From the NCBI RefSeq assembly GCF_001625305.1, contig NW_017804476.1, forward strand, positions 1,062,132-1,126,131: a stretch of DNA of 64,000 bases, given 5' to 3'. The translations under genes were made by a program, and so were the position numbers. Positions 1-8,158 of the stretch are shown in pieces. The DNA comes from Branchiostoma belcheri. Lineage: Eukaryota; Chordata; Leptocardii; Amphioxiformes; Branchiostomatidae. Position 1 is the first letter of the stretch; each line of letters starts with the position of its first letter. The notes beneath the pieces are model-generated. The model saw only the letters and a program-made list of their open reading frames with translations. It made no database searches and was not told the origin of the DNA.

Positions 1-124
1 TAATTGGCCAAAGAAGTTTCCCGGCCTTCGAGAGTCCAATTGGCCTGCACCTGCCCTTTTTAGGCCAATTTCTACGATTTATTCAGCCTGAAAAAGGAGT
101 CTGCTGGAGACTAATGCCTAGCTA

Positions 125-299
125 TAGCCTCTACCAGGCTTCATAGGTGGCTGGAAAGAGTAGAAATTGGCCAAACAGACAGATAACATCCAGAGCAGCA
201 AACTGTACTCCTTTAGCGGACTAACTCCCCTTGCATGTTACCTGTCTATTTGGTCGATTTTTACTTTTTCCAGCCGCCTCTGCAGCCTGGTAGAGGCTA
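125..299. mobile_element. Hairpin MITE, TAGCCTCTACCAGG family (copy 1)
   Basis: The two ends are inverted copies of each other: TAGCCTCTACCAGGC at the left and its complement at the right. The arms run on through a shared CTGGAAAGAGTAGAAATTGGCC stretch. The centre is unpaired and there is no coding capacity. The same element recurs at 496-662 and 1956-2175. The ends resemble the 9-bp-duplication hairpins at 4335 and 12860, so a Mutator-like origin is inferred. No clear target duplication is visible at this copy. Confidence 0.8.
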
Positions 300-495
300 A
301 ACATGGCCTACAAGGTTCTTCGGTACCAGATCCAACCTGCCCAGCCCTTTTTTAAATTTTGAGAGAAAGATTTATTAGCCTAGGGCTGACAAAATCACCG
401 GATGAACTTAGTTGGCCAGGCGGGGATAGAAGCTTACTAGTGCCGAGGAGACCCAGCAAACAGCCCCGGAGGTGATCAGGTTAGGTGTTGGACGT

Positions 496-662
496 AGGCT
501 TCGGGAAGCGACTGGAAAGAGTAGAAACTGGCCAAATAGACGGCTGATATGTCTTCGGGAGCGGCAAACTGTTCTCTTAAAAAACGGGCCCCTGGCATAT
601 CAGCTGTCTATTTGGCCAATTTCTACTCTTCCCAGCCGCTTCCCGAAGCCTGGTAGAGGCTA
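496..662. mobile_element. Hairpin MITE, TAGCCTCTACCAGG family (copy 2, left tip deleted)
   Basis: Same family as 125-299, with the outermost 11 bp of the left arm missing. The flanks GTTGGACGT (487-495) and CTTGGACGT (663-671) agree at 8 of 9 positions. That is a 9-bp target duplication as expected for Mutator-like elements. Confidence 0.8.
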
Positions 663-882
663 CTTGGACGTATATGTCTAACGATGGGTGGCAACACCCT
701 CGCCTGGTTCCTAAACATGTCCGCCCTCATGTGCCTCTGGACAAATAAACTTGTTCCGAAGGGCCTGCCACTTCAAACAACAGTGGACGTGATACAAAAC
801 TTACACACACGATGCCACTTGTGTTCTACACAAGATACCCTCTGTGTATCTTTCGTGATTTTAAGAAAGAAAGAGCCATGCG

Positions 883-1140
883 TTCAAGTATAAGAGTTAT
901 CAACCAAGGGTTGAGGTGCTAAAAAAATCATTCTTTCCTAGAACTATTGCAGAGTGGAACTCGCTGTCACCAAGTACAGTAGGGGCATTGTCATTAGATA
1001 GATTTGATTACTAATGATTAGAGTTAGATGTCCAAGGGTTAGGTGTAACAAGTCGTTCTGTGTAATGTAGTCAACTGCCGCCGCGCCGCGTGCTTGCGAA
1101 GCTGGTGTGTTACGCCGAAGTGCGGTTATACTGGCAACAC
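883..1140 (+). pseudogene. LINE remnant: reverse-transcriptase ORF C-terminus plus 3' tail
   Basis: An open frame ending in a TAA at 1012-1014 contains SFFPRTIAEWNSL, the typical C-terminal motif of non-LTR retrotransposon reverse transcriptases (FxPRTI.xWNSLP). The 3' tail (CCGCCGCGCCGCGTGC and on to about 1140) recurs at 8428-8690 and 12545-12660. This is a 5'-truncated dead copy. The exact LINE clade cannot be told from the fragment. Confidence 0.85.
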
Positions 1141-1568
1141 TTGTCTACTCATCACTTCCTCTTGTTTTGTTTTCAGTCCGTCTTTTTTTCTGAAGCAGCT
1201 AGAACTAAAAAACGACATATTCAACATTTTTCTGAAACGTGTGGATTTTGTGAGTTCTCTGTAAACTTCTGGAAATTTCTTTAAAAAAGCTCCCTTCTTT
1301 CGTGATTGATCGTAGAAGGGACATGAAGAAATAAAATGTATTCCTTCCTCCACCAAATTTTTACGTATGACATCTACGTTCTCTCGTACACATGTAACTT
1401 CCTATATATATACTGTTGTATGTATAAATTTCTCTCTCTCTCTCTCTTGGCTTCGCTGACTCAAAAATACGACTATACCATAATAAATATATTAAGCATA
1501 CAATTTCGGATGGACTTCGTAGACCTTGGGAAGAAACAATGGTCCTGATTGATTTACATGAATGACTG

Positions 1569-1760
1569 TACTCTCCAAGCAGAGGTTTGGGGTTATTTTT
1601 AGCGTGTTTTTAGGCTTTTTTATCGGGGTTTCTCTTTTGCACTGATTTTTTTTCCTACCAAACCCAGAAAAAAAAATTCAGTGCAAAAGAGAAACCCCGA
1701 TGAAAAAGCCTCAAAACACGCTAAAAATAACCCCAAACCCAAACCTCTGCTTGGAGAGTA
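1569..1760. mobile_element. Near-perfect long hairpin element with 9-bp target duplication (Mutator-like MITE)
   Basis: The two halves are almost exact reverse complements over about 80 bp each: TACTCTCCAAGCAGAGG at the left and CCTCTGCTTGGAGAGTA at the right, with only a short loop near 1655-1670. The flanking GAATGACTG occurs exactly at 1560-1568 and 1761-1769, a 9-bp target duplication diagnostic of Mutator-like insertion. A diverged relative lies at 16215-16376. The near identity of the arms suggests a recent insertion or pairing-driven homogenisation. Confidence 0.93.
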
Positions 1761-1955
1761 GAATGACTGGGCAGTGTTTAGATGTTTGTGCTTGTCGCTA
1801 AGAATTATATCTCTCCGTGTTTAGGTACACACACAGGTGTGAAACTGGGAAGTCTACTACAAATCCGGCAATCCATTTTAAATTTCACATACATCAAACG
1901 GAAAACAGACATTTCAGTGACATTTGAACATAGCTGTATCTTTGTACGTACGTAG

Positions 1956-2175
1956 TAGCCTCTACCAGGCTTCGGGAGGCGGTTGGACGGAGTAGAAATT
2001 GGCCCAACAGAGAAAACATGCCGAGGGAGTCGGTCCGATACAGAGTACATTATTACATGTACACTCGGGTGTGGCAAAATATACTCTCTAGCGGACCAAC
2101 TTCCTCGGCATGTTATCTCTCTGTTTGGCAAATTTACTTTCTTTCCAGCCGCCTTCCGAAGCCTGGTAGAGGCTA
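1956..2175. mobile_element. Hairpin MITE, TAGCCTCTACCAGG family (copy 3)
   Basis: TAGCCTCTACCAGGCTTCGG at the left is mirrored at the right end. The inner arms also pair (AACATGCCGAGG with CCTCGGCATGTT). Flanks CGTACGTAG and CGTACATAC match at 7 of 9 positions, consistent with a decayed 9-bp duplication. A lone half copy of the same family is at 4213-4300. Confidence 0.8.
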
Positions 2176-2677
2176 CGTACATACGTATATTTCATTTATA
2201 AGGGTTTTTAGTATTAAAACAGCTAGCGTTAACATCGAGTAGTTACACGTGAAAAAACTGCACTAGAGTGTAACTTTACGTCCGTGTTTTGGTGTTTAGA
2301 ATTGTCGCAAGGTGTGCGGTATGTACCTGTGTTTTACCCGCCACACAGGTGCGCTACACTTAAGGTGTGAACAGGTGTGGGGCGCGGTCTTAAGGGCCCA
2401 ATAACGCTTAACAGACGGGCGATGACAGTTCGCAGTAAATAGTCTCCTGGTTGTTACAATGTGCGATGTTGTCAAAACCTTCTCTGAACTTTAGACGTGA
2501 AGGTTCGTGTATGGGAGACCACTTAACTCCTACATTTGGGACGTTTACTCATTCCCAAAATTTCTCACCTTTTCCTTTCTGCAGTCTTTAACTGTTACAT
2601 TGTCAATTGTTGTTTATCCTAGTGATGATTGTACCCAAACAGTACATGTTCGAAAGTGACGAATTCTTTCGTTATCT
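2176..2677. other. Intergenic stretch without recognised genes
   Basis: No open frame with coding character. A small inverted segment around 2320-2360 carries ACCTGTG facing CACAGGT. Nothing else stands out before the microsatellite. Confidence 0.5.
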
Positions 2678-2742
2678 CCTTCCTTCCTTCCTTCCTTCCT
2701 TCCTTCCTTCCTTCCTTCCTTCCTTCCTTCCTTCCTTCCTTC
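2678..2742. repeat. (TTCC)n microsatellite
   Basis: About sixteen uninterrupted CTTC/TTCC units, flanked by a looser pyrimidine-rich stretch to about 2790. The 79-residue open frame across it (SFLPSFLP repeats) is only the repeat read as protein. Confidence 0.97.
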
Positions 2743-2994
2743 TTTCCCCCTTTCCATTTTTTCTTCTATCCTTTCATACGCCGATGAAGGTTAGACATCC
2801 AGGTAAAGAGATACACAAGAACACCGTTATTCAAGCAACTGGTTAGATTTGGAAAACTATCCTTTTTTTCAAAATCTGTCCATTTGCTGAGGTAACCATT
2901 TTCTTGTGCTTCTTTCCTTCTATTTCTTTCTCTCCTTTCTTCTTCAATTGTGATGTATTGTATTTGATGGTGTCAATGTTTCTGGTACTTTCAG

Positions 2995-3146
2995 AGTCAG
3001 CTAACGAAAGCAGGGTCAAGACCGACAGCTGCCAAGGTACAGCTCAGACCGCCCCCCGTGTCACCCTACTGCCCCAAGCCAGGGAGCCAAGACGAGGTGT
3101 CGGTCAAGCTGGAAACATGATCACGATGGACAAGAAGAAGTCGTAG
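2995..3146 (+). CDS. Probable terminal coding exon of an unidentified gene entering from the left
   Basis: A pyrimidine-rich tract ending in TACTTTCAG (acceptor at 2993-2994) is followed by a sharp rise in GC content. Two frames stay open. One runs from AGTCAGCTA and stops at TGA 3118-3120; it is rich in Pro, Lys and Val. The other stops at TAG 3144-3146 and ends in a basic DKKKS tail. Both use G/C-ending codons, so the true frame cannot be fixed without the upstream exon. No domain is visible and I do not recognise the protein. An AATAAA follows at 3592. This could be a chance GC-rich island, but acceptor, composition and poly(A) signal agree. Confidence 0.4.
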
Positions 3147-3591
3147 ACATCATCCTTCCATGAAATAGACCTACACAATCCACCTTACCCCACCTAGCCA
3201 CCTGCCAAATATCATCCCATTCTGACGGATCTTGAGATATACACCAAAACATCATCCAGACTGAAAACAGCACCCACTATTTTCATGGAGGGTAAAAATG
3301 GTGTTATTGCATTAGAATTGGACTACTACTATTAATCCCCAAGCAGGTGTAGGGTCTAGCTCGGTGTTAACGCATGTTTTGAGGTACTTTCTCTACTAGT
3401 GGTTCTCATTTGCACGTCGTTTCAGCAACACGCATGGAACACCGAGCCGAAGCCTACGTCTGCTTGAATATTGCATCATCTTTTTTCATCGTAAACGTGA
3501 ACGTTGTTACATGTACGTATGAAGGACTTCTGACTACTTTTAAGTTCCGTGAATGTGCTGTGTGCAACGGGATAAGATACCAACGTGAAGA

Positions 3592-3597
3592 AATAAA
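3592..3597 (+). terminator. Candidate polyadenylation signal AATAAA
   Basis: A canonical AATAAA lies about 450 bp downstream of the stop codons of the putative exon at 2995-3146, at a normal 3' UTR distance. Confidence 0.35.
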
Positions 3598-3641
3598 TGT
3601 CTCCGCCTCAGGGACGTCGCCAAAACTAAATTCCAAAAGAG

Positions 3642-3675
3642 GCTAGCGACGTGCTAGCGACGTACTAGCGACGTT
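3642..3675 (+). repeat. Three tandem 11-12-bp units, GCTAGCGACGT
   Basis: GCTAGCGACGT is repeated three times with small changes (GCTAGCGACGT, GCTAGCGACGT, ACTAGCGACGT). It sits just after the candidate polyadenylation site of the left-hand gene. Confidence 0.85.
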
Positions 3676-4212
3676 TTGTCTGTGATCTATGTTTTTGCTC
3701 GTGAGGTTAAAAAAAGTTGATCATTGAAGTGTCTTCAGAGATATAACTATGACATTATTGACGAATGTGTTTGGAAATTATTTCGATATTTGACTTTGTT
3801 GCATTATGAAATAGGTTTGTATTTTTGTTACCGTTCGAGTTTTGCTTGCTTGCGATATTGTTCTATCTAGCTCTTTAGTATATCACAGGAAAACATTAAA
3901 AAGTTCTTGTTCCTATCCAGTTTACATATCTATTGAATGTGTTGTGTGTGAGCTGTTGTTACTTTGTATTTTTTCTTTACTTCATACCAAAGAGGCAGGG
4001 AGGAAGGCGACAAGGAGGTACATTACAGAATTAAGTCATTAAGATTGATTTATCGTGAAGGCTATTTTTTTTACTAAGACAACAAGTAGACTAAGTTGTC
4101 GTTAGCAGAGGAGCACGCATGTATGTGTGTACCAGCCTTGCAACTGAGACCATAGGCTCCTAGCTACTAGCTGTGAGAACTGCCCGCCCGCCCAGGCCCA
4201 TTTCAAGCTGTG
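3676..4212. other. Intergenic stretch, nothing recognised
   Basis: AT-rich sequence with no exon-like GC islands, no repeats shared with the rest of the window and no long open frame of coding character. Confidence 0.5.
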
Positions 4213-4334
4213 TAACCTCTACCAGGTTTCGGGAAGCGGCTAGAAAGAGTAGAAATTGGTAAACTGATAGTCAGATGATATGCCGGGACAGCGCTCCCGA
4301 AGCTTCTAAGTATAGGACTGGGGCCGGTAAAACA

Positions 4335-4470
4335 TAGCCTCCTGTGCAGGCCCCGCGGCGGTGGGGAAGAGTTTTTAACGCGTTGTTTTAATATAGCCGG
4401 CCATCCTACATAGCCGCCGAGAGAAGGTTGCTTTGGCGGAAAGCAACCGCGGGGCCTGCACAGGAGGCTA
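4335..4470. mobile_element. Hairpin MITE with GC-rich arms, 9-bp target duplication
   Basis: TAGCCTCCTGTGCAGGCCC is mirrored by GGGCCTGCACAGGAGGCTA. The arms continue through CCGCGG. GGTAAAACA is present exactly on both sides (4326-4334 and 4471-4479), a 9-bp target duplication. A related element with the same terminal TAGCCT..TGTGCAGGCC lies at 12860-13052. Confidence 0.92.
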
Positions 4471-4639
4471 GGTAAAACACCGCACTAACCCAGTGTAGAG
4501 TGACACAGTGTAAATACTTTTAAAAATTTTGCTGTTTTTAACCGCTTGACTATGATCGCCACCTATTGTAAATACTTTTAATAATTGCTGTTTTTAACTG
4601 TCTTTAATAATTGCTTTTAATGTTTGTGCCAACCGTTTT

Positions 4640-4745
4640 TAACAATTTGTAATGCGGCAGATCAATTCAGGGCCCTGCGGGGACCCTGCTACTCTGTACA
4701 GCATAGTATGAAAGAAATAAACCAGTATTATTATTATATTATTAT
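4640..4745 (+). repeat. Probable LINE 3' end with (ATT)n tail
   Basis: CAGGGCCCTGCGGGGACCC, then an AATAAA (4716-4721), then a run of ATT/TTA repeats. The layout resembles the 3' end of a CR1/L2-like retrotransposon. It is identified by architecture only. Confidence 0.45.
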
Positions 4746-4763
4746 AGAGGATGGTGAACCAGG

Positions 4764-4974
4764 CTATGTTTGTGTTTTCGCGCCATCTCTGAGAAAAGCC
4801 CGCGCGGCTGGGCCGTCTCTCCCTGGTCCCCTGACAACCTGTACAGTGAGCCCGAACACCTGGTCAGCCCATCCGGGTGGAGGGACCGCCCTGGCCGGGA
4901 AGAACTCAGAGAACAGGCCCGTTACACTGACGGAGTCGTCCCCGAGCCTCTCGACCGAGTATTGCTGCAGAACT
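4764..4974 (-). CDS. Unrecognised gene, terminal exon c (211 nt)
   Basis: The acceptor follows CGCCCATTTTCAG. One leading base completes an Arg codon from exon b, then 69 codons to a TAG at 4766-4764. GC-rich with many G/C third positions. A competing plus-strand open frame covers the same DNA (4770-5072), but it has no splice support. Confidence 0.45.
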
Positions 4975-6336
4975 CTGAAAATGGGCGCAACATTCCGCAT
5001 GAACACGGAAGCATAACGACAGAAAAAAATGTACTCTTGCAAGGAAGGCATCCAGAAAAACAAAAAAACTAACACCACCAAAAAAGACACAAGACACACA
5101 TTGTACAAAAAGAGTGAAAATGCAAAAAGCTTTATGTATTCCAAACATTACTTAATTTGCCAGAAACTGTGAAGTTTAGGCACTGGGAACTTAAAGTTAC
5201 CTGCAGTATTTGACATTGAAACACCTCGAATCGGAGACGATTATCTCTGAGTCATATTCTGAGTCGGGAACTTCGTCCCCTTCAAGGAGACCACCTGTCC
5301 AACCCGACCGTTTTACTCCGGTACCCTGGGTGGCCGGCTTGAGCAGGTTTGACTGACCATACATCTGCTTGAAGGTCATTGCCGCCAGTGCTGTGCAGTG
5401 ACCTTGACTTGAGTTCAGTCGGTCAGGTTCAGGTTCCCCTCCCACCAGACCGGTCTCCCCAGTGTAAGCCGCTAAGCCTCTGACGCCTTACATAATAAAT
5501 AGGAGTTAAGCCACAATTGTACTATGGTGAGCAGTGAAGTTCAGGGTGGCAATACATAAAGTTACCATGTTATAAAGGGACAGAACAGGACCGGTTCTTG
5601 AGTTACCTTCCTTCGAAAAATTTTGAACAAACGCTCCTGCAGTTCCAGAACAAGCCACTAGGGGGCCCAAACTCATGTCACTTATTCCCTAGCCAAAGAA
5701 CTATCTACCACCCAAAATTTGTGACCCTAGCATGTCTAGATCGCGAGATATCAAAAGCGGAAGTTCTACTGCAGTACCAAGGAAATTCGCCAGGATCTAA
5801 TCATTTCTAGGACTCATCAAGACCTACCCACGTACCAAGTTCTTTGACAATGCATATAAAGCTTCTTGAGTTATGTTGTTCACAGATGGACAAACGCTAC
5901 TAAAAACTAACCTTCTTGGGGAAGGTAATTATATTATAACTGTCCTGAGAGATAATTGATGATGACAATATGGCCAGCTGCAGTTTTTCCATTGTCAGTC
6001 CAACTCGTGATCACAAATACATGGATACAGTAGTGCTTTCTACACATTTATGACTCTATGAAAAATGAAATCCCACCAAGCACTCATTGAAATCATCTGT
6101 TTTTTTTCCAGCTATGAAATAAAATCTTACTAAGCACTAGGCCCACAATGTATAAGACAGTTCCAAATTGGCAACATCCAGTTTAACAGACCTGTCTAAT
6201 ATGTTGTCCAAAGCCAGGTGTGTCATGTTTACGGGTACGGGAAGTGAACCCATGTTGCCTGGTCCCATCTGTCCCTGTTCTCTCCTGACAGTGTGCCATC
6301 CCAAGTCTGCACTCCAAACAAACTCACTGTCAGCAG
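4764..6336 (-). CDS. 3' part of an unrecognised gene, three phase-compatible exons
   Basis: Three minus-strand exons join in frame: 6336-6192, 5479-5201 and 4974-4764. They encode about 210 residues ending in a TAG. Splice sites: acceptors after TGTACAG, GCGTCAG and TTTTCAG; donors AG/GTCTGT and GCAG/GTAACT. Both internal junctions are phase 2 and restore codons. The region is much more GC-rich than its flanks. The middle exon has an acidic stretch (EGDEVPDSEYDSEI); the last is rich in Val, Pro and Gly (ARAVPPPGWADQVFGL). I see no signal peptide, membrane segment or known motif and do not recognise the family. The 5' end is missing. It lies just downstream of, and on the same strand as, the C10orf67-like gene, so it could be a separate gene or an alternative 3' extension of that gene. 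No minus-strand AATAAA was found after the stop. Confidence 0.45.
5201..5479 (-). CDS. Unrecognised gene, exon b (279 nt)
   Basis: Open throughout, with donor CTGCAG/GTAACT and an acceptor after GCGTCAG (weak pyrimidine tract). Encoded features: AAYTGETGLVGGEPEPD near the start, LAAMTFKQMYGQSNLLKP in the middle, and an acidic segment near the end. Of the three exons this has the best coding character. Confidence 0.45.
5480..6191 (-). other. Intron of the unrecognised gene, nothing else recognised
   Basis: AT-rich, no recognised repeat. A stretch at 5640-5830 reads like unique sequence with one short stretch of weak resemblance to 9455-9500. Confidence 0.35.
6192..6336 (-). CDS. Unrecognised gene, exon a (145 nt)
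   Basis: The acceptor follows CTCTCCTGTGTACAG and the donor is GACAG/GTCTGT. It enters with two bases of a codon and leaves with two. The encoded stretch includes GPGNMGSLPVPVNMTHLALD. An earlier exon is needed and was not found between 6337 and 7991. Confidence 0.38.
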
Positions 6337-6388
6337 CTGTACACAGGAGAGGGACCACAGCAAGGCTGTTTCCAACCTACAGTTCTTC

Positions 6389-6575
6389 ATTGAAGTCCTC
6401 CCCTTTTATGCTTACCTTTGCAGAAGGAAAACATATTGTTTTTGCTCAGTTTCTTCTTCCCAAAACAAATAAGGTCAATGACCTGAACCAGACGTCTGTC
6501 ACCATGGTAACTAGTGTTGGGTTACAATTTATAATGTTGCAATTTCATAGAAGGAGGGATTTGGACTTCTCCCAG
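6389..6575 (+). repeat. Interspersed repeat, inverted copy at 24500-24690
   Basis: TTTGCAGAAGGAAAACATAT, AGGTCAATGACCTGAACCAG and CACCATGGTAACTAGTGTTG all recur in the same order on the opposite strand around 24690 to 24500. There the copy interrupts another transposon. Family unknown, no coding capacity seen. Confidence 0.8.
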
Positions 6576-6894
6576 ATTCCGCCGTTTGACAGCTCCCCTA
6601 AGGTAACAGACATGCAAGAAATTGAGGACAGGAAATGAGATAACCTTTTCTTGGACCTTTGGCCTAACTTCCTGTCAGTGTTCCTAAAGTGCCTAGCATG
6701 TGTAAATAACTATGACACACAAGTAAATGTACAGAATGTATACCCCAGTTTAGTAATATGTACATGTTCTACACATTAGTACATGTATGTGTGTATTCAT
6801 ATGGGAACAACGACAAAATTAAATGTTAAGAAGATTGAATGTAATCTTAACATTTATTTAATTTCTACACAAAAAGAAATGTACACCAAATGTG

Positions 6895-7299
6895 GTTCCT
6901 TCTACTAGTGTTTCTTTATTTACATTATGTACACACGCAACATCACAAACTATACATTGGGAAGACACAATAAAAGATACCCTCATATACATAGTAGTAT
7001 GCACCTATCAATGCAAATATTTTAAAATACCCAGTATAGCACTCCAGGGGAGCTATTCATATTAAACATGTACATGTAAGTGCACTTAGTGCAGTATAGT
7101 ACTACCATGGATCAAAAATGCTTTGGTAATGTTAGAAGTAGGAGATAGGTATATAAAGGAAGATAACGAGTTTGGTGAGTCTGACCAATCACTGAACAGG
7201 AGTTTGTTGAGTCTGGCCAATCACTGAACAGGAGTTTGTTGAGTCTGGCCAATCACTGAACAGGAGTTTGTTGAGTCTGGCCAATCACTGGAACAGGAG
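6895..7299. repeat. First copy of a ~425-bp duplication that flanks an assembly gap
   Basis: From TGGTTCCTTCTACTAGTGTT through the start of the 32-bp minisatellite, this block is repeated almost without change at 7320-7740, on the other side of 20 Ns. An assembly or haplotype artefact is more likely than a real recent duplication. Confidence 0.85.
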
Positions 7300-7319
7300 N
7301 NNNNNNNNNNNNNNNNNNN
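7300..7319. other. Assembly gap (20 N)
   Basis: A run of N between the two copies of the 425-bp duplication, placed inside the minisatellite where an assembler would be expected to fail. Confidence 1.
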
Positions 7320-7341
7320 TGGTTCCTTCTACTAGTGTTTC

Positions 7342-7347
7342 TTTATT
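7342..7347 (-). terminator. Candidate polyadenylation signal of the C10orf67-like gene
   Basis: Reads AATAAA on the minus strand, about 650 bp downstream of the stop codon at 7992. The duplicate block holds the same signal at 6915-6920. If used, the 3' UTR contains the whole 32-bp minisatellite. Confidence 0.4.
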
Positions 7348-7589
7348 TACATTATGTACACACGCAACATCACAAACTATACATTGGGAAGACACAATAA
7401 AAGATACCCTCATATACATAGTAGTATGCACCTATCAATGCAAATATTTTAAAATACCCAGTATAGCACTCCAGGGGAGCTATTCATATTAAACATGTAC
7501 ATGTAAGTGCACTTAGTGCAGTATAGTACTACCATGGATCAAAAATGCTTTGGTAATGTTAGAAGTAGGAGATAGGTATATAAAGGAAG

Positions 7590-7991
7590 ATAACGAGTTT
7601 GTTGAGTCTGACCAATCACTGAACAGGAGTTTGTTGAGTCTGGCCAATCACTGAACAGGAGTTTGTTGAGTCTGGCCAATCACTGGACAGGAGTTTGTTG
7701 AGTCTGGCCAATCACTGAACAGGAGTTTGTTGAGTCTGGCCAATCACTGAACAGGAGTTTGTTGAGTCTGGCCAATCACTGGACAGGAGTTTGTTGAGTC
7801 TGGCCAATCACTGAAGAGGAGTTTGTGAGTCTGACCAATCACTGAAGAGGAGTTTGTTGAGTCTGACTGAACAGGAGTTTATTGAGTCTGGCCAATCACT
7901 GAAGAGGAGTTTGTTGAGTCTGACCAATCACTGAAGAGGAGTTTGGTGAGTCTGGCCAATCACTGGACAGGAGTTTCTTGAGTCTGGCCAA
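7590..7991. repeat. 32-bp minisatellite, GAGTCTGGCCAATCACTG units, in the C10orf67 3' UTR
   Basis: About twelve units of GAGTCTGGCCAATCACTGAACAGGAGTTTGTT type, with single-base variants and one truncated unit near 7860. A shorter block of the same repeat is at 7171-7299. The final unit runs into the C10orf67 coding exon: the TGA stop lies in CAATCACTGGACAGG. Each unit carries CCAAT. Confidence 0.95.
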
Positions 7992-8158
7992 TCACTGGAC
8001 AGGCTCTGCGGAGGGTAGCACCACCACGTGGCTGGAGGTGGAAGGTCGGCTGGCCATCTCCTGGACGCTGCACTGTGAGGGTGCCCGGGGGGGTGGGGAG
8101 GGCAGGGGGAGCACCCCGCCCATATCAACATCCTCGTCAGAACCAACCACGTCGGACT
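7992..8158 (-). CDS. C10orf67: C10orf67-like exon 14 (167 nt, stop codon)
   Basis: Acceptor TTTCTCCCCTCCAG. The first two bases complete a Glu codon. Acidic SDEDVDMGG, then a Pro-rich PLPSPPPRAPS and a Ser/Thr-rich end to TGA (7994-7992). The stop falls in the last unit of the 32-bp minisatellite, so repeat changes could alter the C-terminus. Confidence 0.83.

Noticed and set aside
2607..2846. 79-residue frame with SFLPSFLP repeats
   Set aside because: It is the (TTCC)n microsatellite read as protein.
4770..5072. 100-residue plus-strand frame over the GC-rich island
   Set aside because: Antisense shadow of the minus-strand terminal exon; it has no splice signals or upstream partner and runs into poly-A-rich sequence.
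6168..6638. 156-residue plus-strand frame
   Set aside because: Its second half lies in a dispersed repeat and its first half is antisense to the better supported minus-strand exon a.
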